From: Corynebacterium massiliense DSM 45435
GTDB taxonomy: Bacteria > Actinomycetota > Actinomycetes > Mycobacteriales > Mycobacteriaceae
Assembly: GCF_028609805.1 (NCBI RefSeq)
Contig: NZ_CP063189.1
Span: 868,001-932,000 of the forward strand
Reading direction: 5' to 3'
Length of the DNA stretch: 64,000 bases
Both the position numbers and the translations under genes were made by a program. Of this stretch, positions 55,432 to 64,000 are shown one piece after another. Each line of letters opens with the position of its first letter. The stretch's first letter is position 1. Below the pieces are notes generated by a model. It had not been told where the DNA came from, did no database searches, and saw nothing but the letters and a program-made list of their open reading frames with translations.

Positions 55432-56766
55432 CTACTTTTTACGTGCCATGCCGCGGTAGGGGAAGTCGTAGATGGTCAGCATCTCGCCGGGCAGGATGGT
55501 CTCGGAAGGCTCCAACATCGCGTAACCACGCGTACCCACCATCCCGCCGATGCGGTGCGAGCCGAAACCGCTGCGGTGGTACGGGGTGGCCACGGGGGCC
55601 GGCGCTTCCGCGTCCCCAAAGTGCAGGTGGACCGGGACGAACGAGGTGCGGTTTTTCGCCGGGCGGAACTCGCTGCCGGCCATCGCCTCGAAGTGCGGGC
55701 GCACCGTGAGATCAGTATCGGGGTCAAGCCCGCGCAGCCGAGCGATGGCGGCGGAGGCGTAGAGCTGGAAGCCCATAAACGCCGCCACCGGGTTGCCCGG
55801 CAAACCGATGACCGGGGTGCCCTTCCACGCGCCGAGCCCCTGCGGGGCGCCGGGTTTCTGGCTCACCTCGCCGAAGAAGACGTCCTCGCCCTGCTCGGAA
55901 AGCACCTGGTGCACCACGTCGTAGGCACCGGTGGACACACCGCCGCTGGTGACGATGAGATCGTGATCGGCCGCGAGCCGGTCGAGCAGCTCGCGCATGC
56001 GCTGCGGATCGTCGTCGCAGCTTTCCCGGGTGACCGTCGCGGCCGCCAGGCCCGAAGCCAGCGATTCCAGCATGGGCCCGTTGGAATCCGGCAGCATTCC
56101 CGGCGTCATGTGCTCCACCTCTGCAGACGGGGTCGCGCCGTCGAAGGTGATGAGCTCGGCGCCGCAGGAGACCACGGCCACCCGCGGCGCGCGGTGGACG
56201 GTGACCTCCGGTACGCCGGCGGAGAGCAGGGCGGCCTGCGTAGCCGCGTCGATGACCGTGCCCGCCCGGGCGACGATGTCGGCCGGGGTGATGTCGTCGC
56301 CGAGGCGCCGGATGTTGCGGCGGCGCGCCACGGTGTGCACGGCGACCTCCGCAGGCAGCGCGCCGGGGCCGGGCGCGGCATCGGTGTACTCGACCGGGAC
56401 CACGGTGAGCCCGTCGAACTCGCTGGGGACCGGCGCGCCGGTCATGATCCGCACGGCGGTACCCGGCTCCGGGCGCTGCGCGCGGCCGCCGGCGGCGACT
56501 TCGCCGGACACAGCCAGGGTGATCGGGGCATCAAGCTTTTCCACCGTGACCTCTTCTGCCTCAATAGCCGGAAGGTCGGCGGAGTTGACCAGATAGCCGT
56601 CCATCGCGGAGTTGGAAAACGGCGGGATGGCCAGGCGCGCCTCGACATTGGTGGCTAGAACTAAGCCGGCGGCATCGACCGTGGGCGCCGAGATCGTCTC
56701 CAGCGGGGCGACGCGGCGCAGCACGTCTTTGAGGTGTTCTTCTGGGCTACGTTGCGGATTGAACAC
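55432..56766 (-). CDS. moeA: Molybdopterin molybdenumtransferase
   Basis: A 444-residue MoeA that inserts molybdenum into adenylylated molybdopterin. Seen: FSNSAMDGYLVNSADLP near residue 53 (family MDGYA motif), RIMTGAPVP near residue 105, VARAGTVIDAATQAALLSAG near residue 163, DLIVTSGGVSTGAYDVV near residue 250, VIGLPGNPVAAFMGFQLYAS near residue 320 and a C-terminal domain IV with EMLTIYDFP. GTG 56766 is the start; AAAGGA lies 14 nt upstream, a long spacing. A 68-bp gap separates it from moaA upstream. Confidence 0.94.
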   Translation of the reverse strand: MFNPQRSPEEHLKDVLRRVAPLETISAPTVDAAGLVLATNVEARLAIPPFSNSAMDGYLVNSADLPAIEAEEVTVEKLDAPITLAVSGEVAAGGRAQRPEPGTAVRIMTGAPVPSEFDGLTVVPVEYTDAAPGPGALPAEVAVHTVARRRNIRRLGDDITPADIVARAGTVIDAATQAALLSAGVPEVTVHRAPRVAVVSCGAELITFDGATPSAEVEHMTPGMLPDSNGPMLESLASGLAAATVTRESCDDDPQRMRELLDRLAADHDLIVTSGGVSTGAYDVVHQVLSEQGEDVFFGEVSQKPGAPQGLGAWKGTPVIGLPGNPVAAFMGFQLYASAAIARLRGLDPDTDLTVRPHFEAMAGSEFRPAKNRTSFVPVHLHFGDAEAPAPVATPYHRSGFGSHRIGGMVGTRGYAMLEPSETILPGEMLTIYDFPYRGMARKK

Positions 56767-56834
56767 GGCGGGTCAACCGATCCTTTCTGTCGCGGTTGTG
56801 GCTTTCGGCTTCTCCCGTTTGCCTCACACGACCA

Positions 56835-57977
56835 TTATCCACCTATGGCTGCCATAGGACGGTCGGGTTGGAGAAAACCTTCGTCATCGATCCCGTGGCC
56901 CGGCTTCTTGCGCCACATCTCCCCGGCCCAGGCTGCGGCGATGTCCGCGTCGTTCGCGCCGGCGCGCAGCAGGTCGCGCAGGTTGGTCTCCGAGTTCCCG
57001 AACAGGCAGTTGCGGACCATGCCGTCCGCGGTAAGCCGGGTGCGGTCGCAATCCGCGCAGAACGGGCGGGTCACCGAGGCGATAATGCCGATCTGGCCTA
57101 TCGTCTCGCCCGCGCCTGCTGCGCCCGTGGCGGCGCCGGCAGGGGCTGCCACGTCCCACAGGGCGGCGGGGGCAGAACCCCGCGGCGCGACCGCCGGGGA
57201 CAAGCGGAAGTGGTCGCGCAGGCGGGCGAGGATGTCGTCGGCGGTGATCATCTCATCGATGTCCCACTGCTCGCGCGGGCCTAGCGGCATCTGCTCGATA
57301 AACCGCAGATTAAGGCCGCGGTCCAGGCAGAACTGGGCGAGGGGGACGATGTCGTCCTCGTTGACGCCGGGCATGACCACCGCGTTGACCTTGATGGGGT
57401 GAAGGCCGGCCGCGGCCGCCGCGTCGAGGGAGGCGATAACACCGGACAGCCGGTCGCGCCGGGTAAGCGATTGGTAGCGCTCGGCGTCGATGGTGTCGAG
57501 GGAGACGTTGATGCGATCCAGCCCGGCACCGGCGAGGACCTGGGCCTTCTTGTCCAGGCCCAGCCCGTTGGTGGTCAGTGCGGTGGAGGGGGCGGCGCCC
57601 TCGTCGGTGGTCAGGCTCTTTGTCGCGGCGATGATGTCCGCGAGGCCGCGCCGGAGCAGCGGCTCGCCGCCGGTGAAACGCACCTGCCTAATGCCCAGCT
57701 TTTCCACCCCTAGGGTGATGAGACGGATGACCTCGGCATCGGAAAGCGTCTGCTCCTTGGGCAGCCACTCCAAGCCCTCTGCGGGCATGCAGTATGTGCA
57801 GCGCAGGTTGCACTTATCGGTCAGGGAGACGCGCAAGTCGCGCGCCTGGCGGCCGAAGCGATCGAGCAAGGCGCGGCTGCCATCCGGGCGTGCCGGCAGA
57901 AGATCAACCGGCTGGGCGGAAGAATCCGCGTCGGTGTTCCGCAGGCGTGGGGTGGGAAGAAAAACCTGCTGTGTCAT
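56835..57977 (-). CDS. moaA: GTP 3',8-cyclase (radical SAM)
   Basis: A 380-residue MoaA. N-terminal 4Fe-4S motif CNLRCTYCMP (residues 57-66), RFTGGEPLLRRGL near residue 100 (SAM binding GGEP), TTNGLGLDKKAQVL near residue 134, NVSLDTIDAERY near residue 153, and the C-terminal second cluster in FCADCDRTRLTADGMVRNCL near residue 320, where three cysteines bind GTP. An Ala/Gly-rich insertion (VAAPAGAATGAAGAGET) lies before this cluster. It carries out the first step of molybdopterin synthesis. No ribosome site is seen; TAAAAT lies 9 nt before the ATG, so it may be leaderless. Confidence 0.95.
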   Translation of the reverse strand: MTQQVFLPTPRLRNTDADSSAQPVDLLPARPDGSRALLDRFGRQARDLRVSLTDKCNLRCTYCMPAEGLEWLPKEQTLSDAEVIRLITLGVEKLGIRQVRFTGGEPLLRRGLADIIAATKSLTTDEGAAPSTALTTNGLGLDKKAQVLAGAGLDRINVSLDTIDAERYQSLTRRDRLSGVIASLDAAAAAGLHPIKVNAVVMPGVNEDDIVPLAQFCLDRGLNLRFIEQMPLGPREQWDIDEMITADDILARLRDHFRLSPAVAPRGSAPAALWDVAAPAGAATGAAGAGETIGQIGIIASVTRPFCADCDRTRLTADGMVRNCLFGNSETNLRDLLRAGANDADIAAAWAGEMWRKKPGHGIDDEGFLQPDRPMAAIGG

Positions 57978-58031
57978 TGGAACGCCATTTTAGGAGCAGG
58001 CTGAATGGAACCGAAAGCGTCCGCAACGGGG

Positions 58032-59933
58032 CTAGTCGTCGTATTCGAGGAAAGCGCTGTCGTCGTCGCGCTGTCCCTCGCCGGGGCCGGCGAGGCGGAT
58101 GATGTTGAAATCGCCGGCGGCGAGGTGGCCGCGCAGATCTTTCTTGTCGAACTTGCCCACCGAGGTCTTGTCGATGAATTTTACGAAGGTCCAGTACTCC
58201 GGCAGCATCCAGCTGGGAAGCTCGTCGCGCATGCGCTCGCGGAGTAGCTCGGCGGTCTCGATGGTGCCGGAGACCCCGTCACGCAGGACGGTGACCGCCA
58301 GCGGGCGCTCCACCCAGCGCTCGTCCGGGTAGCCGATGACGGCCGCCTCGACCACCTCGTCGTTGGCCATAATCAGGTTTTCCAGCTGGACGGAATAGAT
58401 CCACTCGCCGCCGGAGCGGATGACGTCGCGGGCGCGGTCCTCGACGGTGAGGAACCCGTCCTCGGTCACCGAGCCGACGTCGCCGGTACGCAGCCAGCCG
58501 TCGGAGGTGAACTTATTGGTCGCGTCCTCGGTCGGCTTGCCGCGGAACTGGCTGGCGGCGCCGCCCGCCTCAGAGGTGGGCGAGTGGTAGTAGGAGCCGG
58601 TGACCAAGTTGCCGCGCACCTGGATCTCGCCGGCATAGCGGTCGGTGGGCGCGACCACCTGGCCGTCGTTAACCACGCGGTACTCCAGCGAGGAGGGGAA
58701 GCGGCCCTGGCTGACGCGGTAGGCCCAGCGGGCGTCGCCAGATGCGCCGCGGGGCGGGCGGGCCACCGTGCCGGCCGTGCTGGTTTCCACCATGCCCCAC
58801 ACGTGGACGACGTCGACGCCGTACTGTTCCTCCCACACCTTGATAAGCCGCGGCGGGACGGGGGAGCCGCCGGCGTAAATTTCGGTCAGCGACATGCGGC
58901 TCGGCGGGTGCTTCAGGTAGTAGACAATGAGCTGGAGCCAGATGGTGGGCACGCCGTGGGCCACGCGCGGGTGCGTGGTCTCAATGAGCTGCGCCAGCGT
59001 CGGGGCGGACACGTCCGCATCCGGCAGGATGAGCGGGGTGCCGGTCATAAACGCCGCGAAGGGAACGCCCCAACTGAGCACGTGGTAGATGGGGATGCAG
59101 CACAAAAACGGCTCGCCGTGGGTAATGGCCAACGAATCGGAGCTGCGCAGCAGCATCGCCTCCAGGTAGATGGAGCGGTGCGAATACAGCACGCCCTTCG
59201 GCGCGCCCGTGGTACCGGTAGAGTAGCACAGCGCGGCGGCGGTGCGCTCGTCTAACTCCGGCCACTCGTACACCGTGGAGCGGCCGTCGAGCAGTTCTTC
59301 GTAGGAGTGGACGGCCACCGAGGCATCGAAAAGCGCACGCACGCGCTTGACGGACCCGGACCGCGGGCCGACGAAGACGACCGCGTCGACGCACGTGACC
59401 CCCTCGAGCACCTCCGCAAGCTGGGCAGCCATGCGCGGATCAGCCACGATGACCTTGATTTCCGCGTGGTTGATGATGTGCCGGATCTGGTCGTTCATCA
59501 ACTGCTTGTTCAGGGGAGTAAACACCGCGCCCTTGCAGGCCGCGGCGAACATCACCTCGAGGTGCTCCGCGCAGTTGTAGAGGAAGGAGCCGACGCGCTC
59601 GTCGCCAGTGACCCCGAGCTCGTCGTGCAGGACGTGCGCGAAAGCGGCGGCCCGGGCGCCGATGGTGGCGAAGTCGGTCTGCTCCGCGCGCTGGTCTGCC
59701 TGCGTGTCTGGGTCGTCGGCATCAGTGGCGAAGCTGGAGCTGCTCATCGGCACCGCGTTGGCACTGGGGTGTGGGCCGGACCCCGAGAAGGCGCCGGCGC
59801 TGGTACGGGAATCCGCGGACTCAGCGGTGCGCTCCCCGTGCCACGTGGTGACCGGGGTAGTGCCGTGCACGGAGGCGCCGTAGGTGAGGATGCGCGTGAT
59901 CGACAGCGGGATGTCCTGCATCGACGAAAGCAT
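58032..59933 (-). CDS. Long-chain fatty-acyl-CoA ligase / AMP-dependent synthetase
   Basis: A 633-residue ANL-superfamily enzyme. The P-loop-like motif is YSTGTTGAPKGVLYSH near residue 248. Further seen: IPIYHVLSWGVPFAAFM near residue 290, VHVWGMVETSTAG near residue 390 (the usual YGxTE is WGMVE), the adenylate-binding TGDVGSVTEDGFLTVEDRARD near residue 514, and the catalytic Lys in DKTSVGKFDKKDLR near residue 600. The MLSSMQDIPLSITRILTYG start is typical of acyl-CoA ligases of medium/long chain type. A disordered insertion of about 55 residues (SGSGPHPSANAVPMSSSS) follows the N-terminus. TAGACT lies 7 nt before ATG 59933. Confidence 0.9.
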   Translation of the reverse strand: MLSSMQDIPLSITRILTYGASVHGTTPVTTWHGERTAESADSRTSAGAFSGSGPHPSANAVPMSSSSFATDADDPDTQADQRAEQTDFATIGARAAAFAHVLHDELGVTGDERVGSFLYNCAEHLEVMFAAACKGAVFTPLNKQLMNDQIRHIINHAEIKVIVADPRMAAQLAEVLEGVTCVDAVVFVGPRSGSVKRVRALFDASVAVHSYEELLDGRSTVYEWPELDERTAAALCYSTGTTGAPKGVLYSHRSIYLEAMLLRSSDSLAITHGEPFLCCIPIYHVLSWGVPFAAFMTGTPLILPDADVSAPTLAQLIETTHPRVAHGVPTIWLQLIVYYLKHPPSRMSLTEIYAGGSPVPPRLIKVWEEQYGVDVVHVWGMVETSTAGTVARPPRGASGDARWAYRVSQGRFPSSLEYRVVNDGQVVAPTDRYAGEIQVRGNLVTGSYYHSPTSEAGGAASQFRGKPTEDATNKFTSDGWLRTGDVGSVTEDGFLTVEDRARDVIRSGGEWIYSVQLENLIMANDEVVEAAVIGYPDERWVERPLAVTVLRDGVSGTIETAELLRERMRDELPSWMLPEYWTFVKFIDKTSVGKFDKKDLRGHLAAGDFNIIRLAGPGEGQRDDDSAFLEYDD

Positions 59934-59940
59934 GGCGATC

Positions 59941-59946
59941 AGTCTA
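59941..59946 (-). promoter_or_regulatory. -10 box of the leaderless acyl-CoA ligase gene
   Basis: TAGACT on the minus strand, GATCGCC (7 nt), then ATG 59933; no ribosome site. Confidence 0.5.
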
Positions 59947-60015
59947 GCCGCCTGCGCCGACACATTTGGCCGCATTGAGGGGGCGGTGGGTGATGAGTCT
60001 GGCGCGGCGGTGGGC

Positions 60016-60458
60016 TATACTGTCGAGCGACTGCTGGGTGCGACGACGAAACGACTGAAGTCCTTCGCCGCATCTAGGACTCCGCAGCTCGCAGTGTGGG
60101 GCCGGACGTCGAAACGCCGGAAGATAAATTTCCACGGCTCGGCCAGGCCCCGTCGCGGAACGCCACACAGTCACCTCTCTACTTCAAGACAGTGACTTAC
60201 GGTCTTTGTCGCACGCTGTTTCTCCCTTTCTTCCTCGTTTCGCACAGGTACTTTCCCAACGCGAAAGCGGGGCGGGACGCAGACAGCAGCAAAGGCTTTT
60301 GGGTTACTGCACATACTCGGCCAATCGAGCCGCCAGGCCATCTGCGCCTGGAGGCGAAACGGGCCGTATATACCGCGAATTTCACATATGGCTTCCACCC
60401 GCGCCAACGCCGTCATCGTCGGTGCGGTATCAGCTGGTCAAGCGACGAAAGGACATCC
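60016..60458 (+). promoter_or_regulatory. rho promoter and long 5' leader
   Basis: TATACT at 60016-60021 is the best -10 box in the region, giving an RNA start near 60028 and a leader of about 430 nt before the GTG start of rho. From 60170 to 60260 the leader is rich in C and T and poor in G (for example TTTCTCCCTTTCTTCCTC at 60220-60237), the composition of a Rho-utilisation site. Rho autoregulation through its leader is known in other bacteria; here it is inferred. The stretch contains no convincing separate gene, although the rho frame stays open upstream to 60096. Confidence 0.5.
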
Positions 60459-62399
60459 GTGAGCGAGACGGACAATAACGCAGCCAAGGACTTGGCATCG
60501 CTGAAACTGCCGGAACTGCGCAAGATGGCCGCCGACAAGGGACTCCGCGGCGTCTCCGGTCTGCGCAAGGGGGATCTCATCACCGCGATCAAGACCGGCA
60601 AGGTCCCGGCGAAGAAGATCGCGGCCGCCGCGGCTGCCGATGCGGCAGCGGGCGAGGCAGACGCAGAGCCGAAATCCCGCGGCCGAAACCGAGGGGATAA
60701 GGCGCCGGCCGCCGACTCCGACGGCGGCGCTCGTGACAGCAAGGGCCAGGACGCCAAGGGCCGGGACAACGGCGACGGGCACGACGGTGGCGACCGTGAG
60801 GGGCGCGATCGCGATGGCAACGACCGCGATGGCAATGACCGCCCGCGCTATGAGACCCGCGCGCAGGCCCGTCGCGCCCGCCGCAACCGCATGCGCAACA
60901 ACCAGGCTGGGGACAACCACGACCACGGCGCCGGCGACAAGGTTGGCAATGACCACCACGGTGACCGGGGCGATCGGAATGACCGGAACAACCGGAACAA
61001 CCACGATGACCGCGGTGGCGACAACGGCGACAACGGTCAGCAGAACAATGGTGACGGCAACGGGAACGGGAACGGCAATGGCCACAATGGCAATGGCCGC
61101 GGCGACCGGAATGACCGGGGTGACCGTAATGACCGCGGTGGCCGCCGAGGTCGCCGCAACCGCCGTAACCGTCGTAACCGCGGCGGCCGGGGTGGCGGCG
61201 GAGACGATCTGCAGATCCGCGAGGGCGATGAGCTGCAGGCCGTCGGCGGCATCCTGGAAGTGGTGGACAACAACGTTGCGTTCCTGCGCACCGGCGGCTA
61301 CCGCGCCGGTGCCAGCGACGTCTTTGTCAACCACAACCTCGTGCGCAAGCTGGGGCTGCGCTCCGGCGATGCGCTGACCGGCCAGGTCAAGGTCGGCGCG
61401 ACCCACACGCACGGCAACGGCCGCAACCGCCGCAAGTACAACCAGCTCGTGCGCGTCGATTCCGTCAACGGGATGGATCCGGAGCAGGCCAAGCAGCGCC
61501 CGGAGTTTGGCAAGCTCACCCCGCTGTACCCGAACAAGCGCCTGCGGCTGGAAACCGAGCCAAAGGTGCTGACCACGCGCGTTATCGACCTCATCATGCC
61601 CATCGGTAAGGGGCAGCGCGCGCTGATCGTCTCCCCGCCGAAGGCCGGTAAGACCACCATCTTGCAGAACGTGGCCAACGCGATTGCCACGAACAACCCG
61701 GAGTGCTACCTCATGGTTGTCCTCGTCGACGAGCGTCCGGAAGAGGTCACCGACATGCAGCGCTCGGTCAAGGGCGAGGTCATCGCCTCCACCTTCGACC
61801 GCCCGCCGTCAGAGCACACGTCCGTGGCGGAGCTCGCCATCGAGCGCGCCAAGCGCCTGGTGGAGCAGGGCAAGGACGTCGTGGTCCTGCTCGACTCGAT
61901 AACCCGCCTGGGCCGCGCGTACAACAACTCCTCGCCGGCCTCCGGCCGCATCCTGTCCGGCGGTGTGGACTCCAACGCGCTCTACCCGCCGAAGCGCTTT
62001 TTGGGTGCTGCCCGCAACATCGAGGAGGGCGGCTCGCTGACGATTATCGCCACCGCCATGGTGGAGACCGGCTCCACCGGCGACACGGTCATCTTCGAGG
62101 AGTTCAAGGGCACTGGTAACGCGGAGCTCAAGCTCGACCGCGGCATCGCCGAGCGCCGCGTCTTCCCGGCCGTGGACGTCAAACCGTCCGGCACCCGCAA
62201 GGACGAGCTGCTGCTCGTGCCGGAAGAGGCGCGCATCATGACCAAGCTGCGCCGCATCCTGTCCGGCCTGGAATCCCAGCAGGCCATCGATCTTTTGATC
62301 AAACAGCTGAAGAAGACCAAGTCCAACGGTGAGTTCCTCATGGGCGTGGCCAGCTCCGCGCCGATGGCCGCCGATAAAGACGAGGAGGACTACTCCTAA
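60459..62399 (+). CDS. rho: Transcription termination factor Rho, with long disordered insert
   Basis: A 646-residue ATP-dependent RNA translocase; the E. coli protein has 419 residues. N-terminal Rho_N helix bundle (residues 10-45; [17 protein letters not shown]). Residues 53-248 are an insert of Asp, Asn, Arg and Gly ([20 protein letters not shown]). RNA-binding cold-shock domain from 250. ATPase: Walker [11 protein letters not shown] near residue 395, [14 protein letters not shown] near residue 423, Walker [18 protein letters not shown] near residue 475, Q-loop/R-loop [20 protein letters not shown] and the arginine finger region near 570. GTG 60459 is 5 nt after AAAGGA. prfA begins at its stop codon. 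Confidence 0.97.
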   Translation: MSETDNNAAKDLASLKLPELRKMAADKGLRGVSGLRKGDLITAIKTGKVPAKKIAAAAAADAAAGEADAEPKSRGRNRGDKAPAADSDGGARDSKGQDAKGRDNGDGHDGGDREGRDRDGNDRDGNDRPRYETRAQARRARRNRMRNNQAGDNHDHGAGDKVGNDHHGDRGDRNDRNNRNNHDDRGGDNGDNGQQNNGDGNGNGNGNGHNGNGRGDRNDRGDRNDRGGRRGRRNRRNRRNRGGRGGGGDDLQIREGDELQAVGGILEVVDNNVAFLRTGGYRAGASDVFVNHNLVRKLGLRSGDALTGQVKVGATHTHGNGRNRRKYNQLVRVDSVNGMDPEQAKQRPEFGKLTPLYPNKRLRLETEPKVLTTRVIDLIMPIGKGQRALIVSPPKAGKTTILQNVANAIATNNPECYLMVVLVDERPEEVTDMQRSVKGEVIASTFDRPPSEHTSVAELAIERAKRLVEQGKDVVVLLDSITRLGRAYNNSSPASGRILSGGVDSNALYPPKRFLGAARNIEEGGSLTIIATAMVETGSTGDTVIFEEFKGTGNAELKLDRGIAERRVFPAVDVKPSGTRKDELLLVPEEARIMTKLRRILSGLESQQAIDLLIKQLKKTKSNGEFLMGVASSAPMAADKDEEDYS

Positions 62400-63475
62400 T
62401 GGCTAGCCAGGTTTCCCTCGTAGACGACATTGTCTCCGAGTACGAGGGCATCGAGATGCAGATGGCTGATCCCTCCATCGCGGGTGATCAGTCCCAGTTC
62501 CGCAAGCTGTCCAAGCGCTACGCCGAGCTGCGCCCGATCATCCAGGTCAATAACGACCTAACCCAGGCGCGCACCGACTTAGACGACGCGAAGGAAATGG
62601 CCTACGAGGATCACGATTTCCAGGCCGAGGCCGACCGCCTGGAAGGCGTCGTGGTGGAGCTGGAGGAAAAGCTCGCCGATCTGCTCGCTCCGCGCGACGA
62701 GCAGGACTCCGAGGACGTCATCATGGAGATCAAGGCCGGCGCCGGCGGTGAAGAGGCCGCCCTGTTCGCCGGTGAGCTGGCGCGCATGTACGAGCGTTAC
62801 GCCGATAAGGCCGGGTTCACCTGGGAGGTACTCGGCATTACGGACTCCGACCTCGGCGGTGTCAAGGACATGACGTTGTCCGTGAAGTCCAAGACCCCGT
62901 CGCGCGACGGTGCGTGGTCGGTGTTCAAGTTCGAGGGCGGCGTGCACCGCGTGCAGCGCGTGCCGGTCACCGAGTCCCAGGGCCGCATCCAGACCTCGGC
63001 CGCGGGCGTGCTCGTCTTCCCCGAGCCGGAGGAGCCGGAAGAGGTCCACATCGACGAAAAGGACCTGCGTATCGATGTCTACCGCTCGTCCGGTAAGGGC
63101 GGCCAGGGCGTGAACACGACCGACTCGGCCGTGCGTATCACCCACCTGCCCACCGGGCTGGTGGTCACCTGCCAGAAAGAACGCTCCCAGATCCAGAACA
63201 AGGCCCGCGCCATGCAGGTGCTGCAGGCCCGCCTGGAGCAGATGGAGCGCGAGGCCCGCGACGCCGAGACCGCCGATCAGCGCGCCTCCCAGGTGCGCAC
63301 GATGGATCGTTCCGAGCGCATCCGCACCTACAACTGGCCGGAAAACCGCATTACCGATCACCGCATCGGCTACAAGGCCAACAACTTGGACTCCGTTCTG
63401 GACGGCGACATGGACGCGCTGATCACCGCGCTGCAGGCGCAGGAGCGCGCCGATCGCCTCGAGGCGGAGGGCTAG
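62399..63475 (+). CDS. prfA: Peptide chain release factor 1
   Basis: A 358-residue RF1, the usual length. It recognises UAA and UAG and triggers peptide release. Seen: [20 protein letters not shown] near residue 113, the GGQ loop [20 protein letters not shown] near residue 228 (methylation target Gln; the usual GAGGQHVN reads GKGGQGVN), and the codon-recognition region around [16 protein letters not shown]. Typical C-terminus [23 protein letters not shown] 62399 overlaps the rho stop (TAATG), so translation is coupled. The next gene, prmC, modifies this protein. Confidence 0.97.
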   Translation: MASQVSLVDDIVSEYEGIEMQMADPSIAGDQSQFRKLSKRYAELRPIIQVNNDLTQARTDLDDAKEMAYEDHDFQAEADRLEGVVVELEEKLADLLAPRDEQDSEDVIMEIKAGAGGEEAALFAGELARMYERYADKAGFTWEVLGITDSDLGGVKDMTLSVKSKTPSRDGAWSVFKFEGGVHRVQRVPVTESQGRIQTSAAGVLVFPEPEEPEEVHIDEKDLRIDVYRSSGKGGQGVNTTDSAVRITHLPTGLVVTCQKERSQIQNKARAMQVLQARLEQMEREARDAETADQRASQVRTMDRSERIRTYNWPENRITDHRIGYKANNLDSVLDGDMDALITALQAQERADRLEAEG

Positions 63476-63479
63476 TCGG

Positions 63480-64000
63480 TGGCGGACGCCGACACCGCAG
63501 GCGAGAGCGGAGCCGGGGAGCGGGGCGGGAAGGCTGCGGCCGCGCGCCCCGAGACACTTCCCGCCGCCCTCCGGCACGCGGCGGCCGAGCTGCAGGCGGT
63601 GGGAGTCGCATCCCCGCTTTACGATGCCCGCCTCATCGCCGCCCACCTTCTAGGCTGCGCTCCGCTGGACACCATGTTCTACGACGACGTGCCGGAAGGC
63701 TTCTGGGCCGCGGTGGACCGCCGGCTGACCCGCGAGCCGCTGCAACACATCCTGGGCCAGGCCCCTTTCGGGCCGCTGGACATCGCAGTGGGCCCCGGCG
63801 TGTTCATCCCGCGCCCGGAGACCGAGTCCTTGGCGGACTGGGGCGCGCGCCAAGCGCAGGCTTTAGCGGCGGGAAGCGACGCGGCGCCGGCGCCGGTCGT
63901 GGTGGATCTGTGTTCCGGGTCGGGCGCCGTGGCGGCGTATATCGCCCACGCTGTACCGGCGGCGCGGGTGCTGGCGGTTGAGCTGTCCGCGGACGCGCTG
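63480..64000 (+). CDS. prmC: Release factor glutamine methyltransferase, N-terminal 173 residues (runs off the right edge)
   Basis: PrmC methylates the Gln of the GGQ motif in RF1 and RF2. From GTG 63480 (GGAGGG about 8 nt upstream) the frame stays open to the window end. A 25-residue Ala/Gly/Glu-rich leader is followed by the helical N-terminal domain ([20 protein letters not shown]), then [35 protein letters not shown], and SAM-binding motif [19 protein letters not shown]. The NPPY motif expected downstream lies outside the window. Confidence 0.95.

Noticed and set aside
60096..60458. N-terminal extension of Rho by 121 residues, because the frame stays open upstream.
   Set aside because: The residues look non-coding, the codon usage lacks the G/C third-position bias, and GTG 60459 has a strong ribosome site directly followed by the conserved Rho N-terminal domain.
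60780..61200. Repetitive DNA that could look like a tandem repeat or CRISPR array.
   Set aside because: The repeats are short, in frame and encode NDRG/GN units of the Rho insert; there are no regular spacers.

Overview
The window reads as chromosomal DNA of a high-GC actinobacterium, almost certainly a Corynebacterium. The evidence is the conserved block lysA, hom-thrB ... moaA, acyl-CoA ligase, rho-prfA-prmC near the right end, a Rho with a long polar N-terminal insert typical of Actinobacteria, and many genes that start directly at a predicted transcription start (a TANNNT -10 box 7-8 nt before the ATG/GTG). No phage, insertion sequence or CRISPR array was seen.

Left part (1-8.7 kb): the N-terminal end of an unknown protein, a type-B carboxylesterase, a very acidic protein, an unknown gene divergent from a drug-exporter-type MFS transporter with an excellent LexA (SOS) box between them, then a lower-GC pair made of a PLD-nuclease/SF2-helicase/DUF3427 protein and a MutT-type NUDIX hydrolase. 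This pair is the best candidate for an incompletely described genome-protection module.

8.7-18.7 kb is a histidine-utilisation region: a YjiH-family membrane protein with a T-box-like leader, hutG, an amino-acid permease, an IclR regulator (HutR), hutH, hutU and hutI. hutH carries a frameshift, so the first step (histidine to urocanate) is broken as the sequence stands. hutH and hutU promoters share a small inverted repeat around the -10 box.

18.7-34.5 kb: a DEAD-box RNA helicase, a small membrane protein, a probable exported HNH nuclease, the proline symporter PutP, and a DNA-maintenance run (SNF2 ATPase, SWIM protein, SbcD-like phosphoesterase, SbcC/YhaN-like ATPase). Then come an autoregulated MarR gene, a PspC protein, small unknown genes and a methyltransferase.

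34.5-46 kb: a ketopantoate-reductase-like enzyme, a MazEF-type toxin-antitoxin pair with three phased operator repeats, a DUF2264 protein, a frameshifted YceI gene, tRNA-Arg(CCG), an exported S33 peptidase, and a lactate-use operon lldP-lutA-lutB-lutC.

46-64 kb: lysine/threonine synthesis (lysA, hom, thrB), molybdate uptake (modA and a fused modB-modC), a membrane-anchored cupredoxin/nitrite-reductase-like protein that has lost most copper ligands, molybdenum-cofactor genes (mobA, moaC, moeA, moaA), a fatty-acyl-CoA ligase, then rho with a long leader, prfA and the start of prmC. The molybdenum genes fit supply of cofactor for a molybdoenzyme, which is not in this window.
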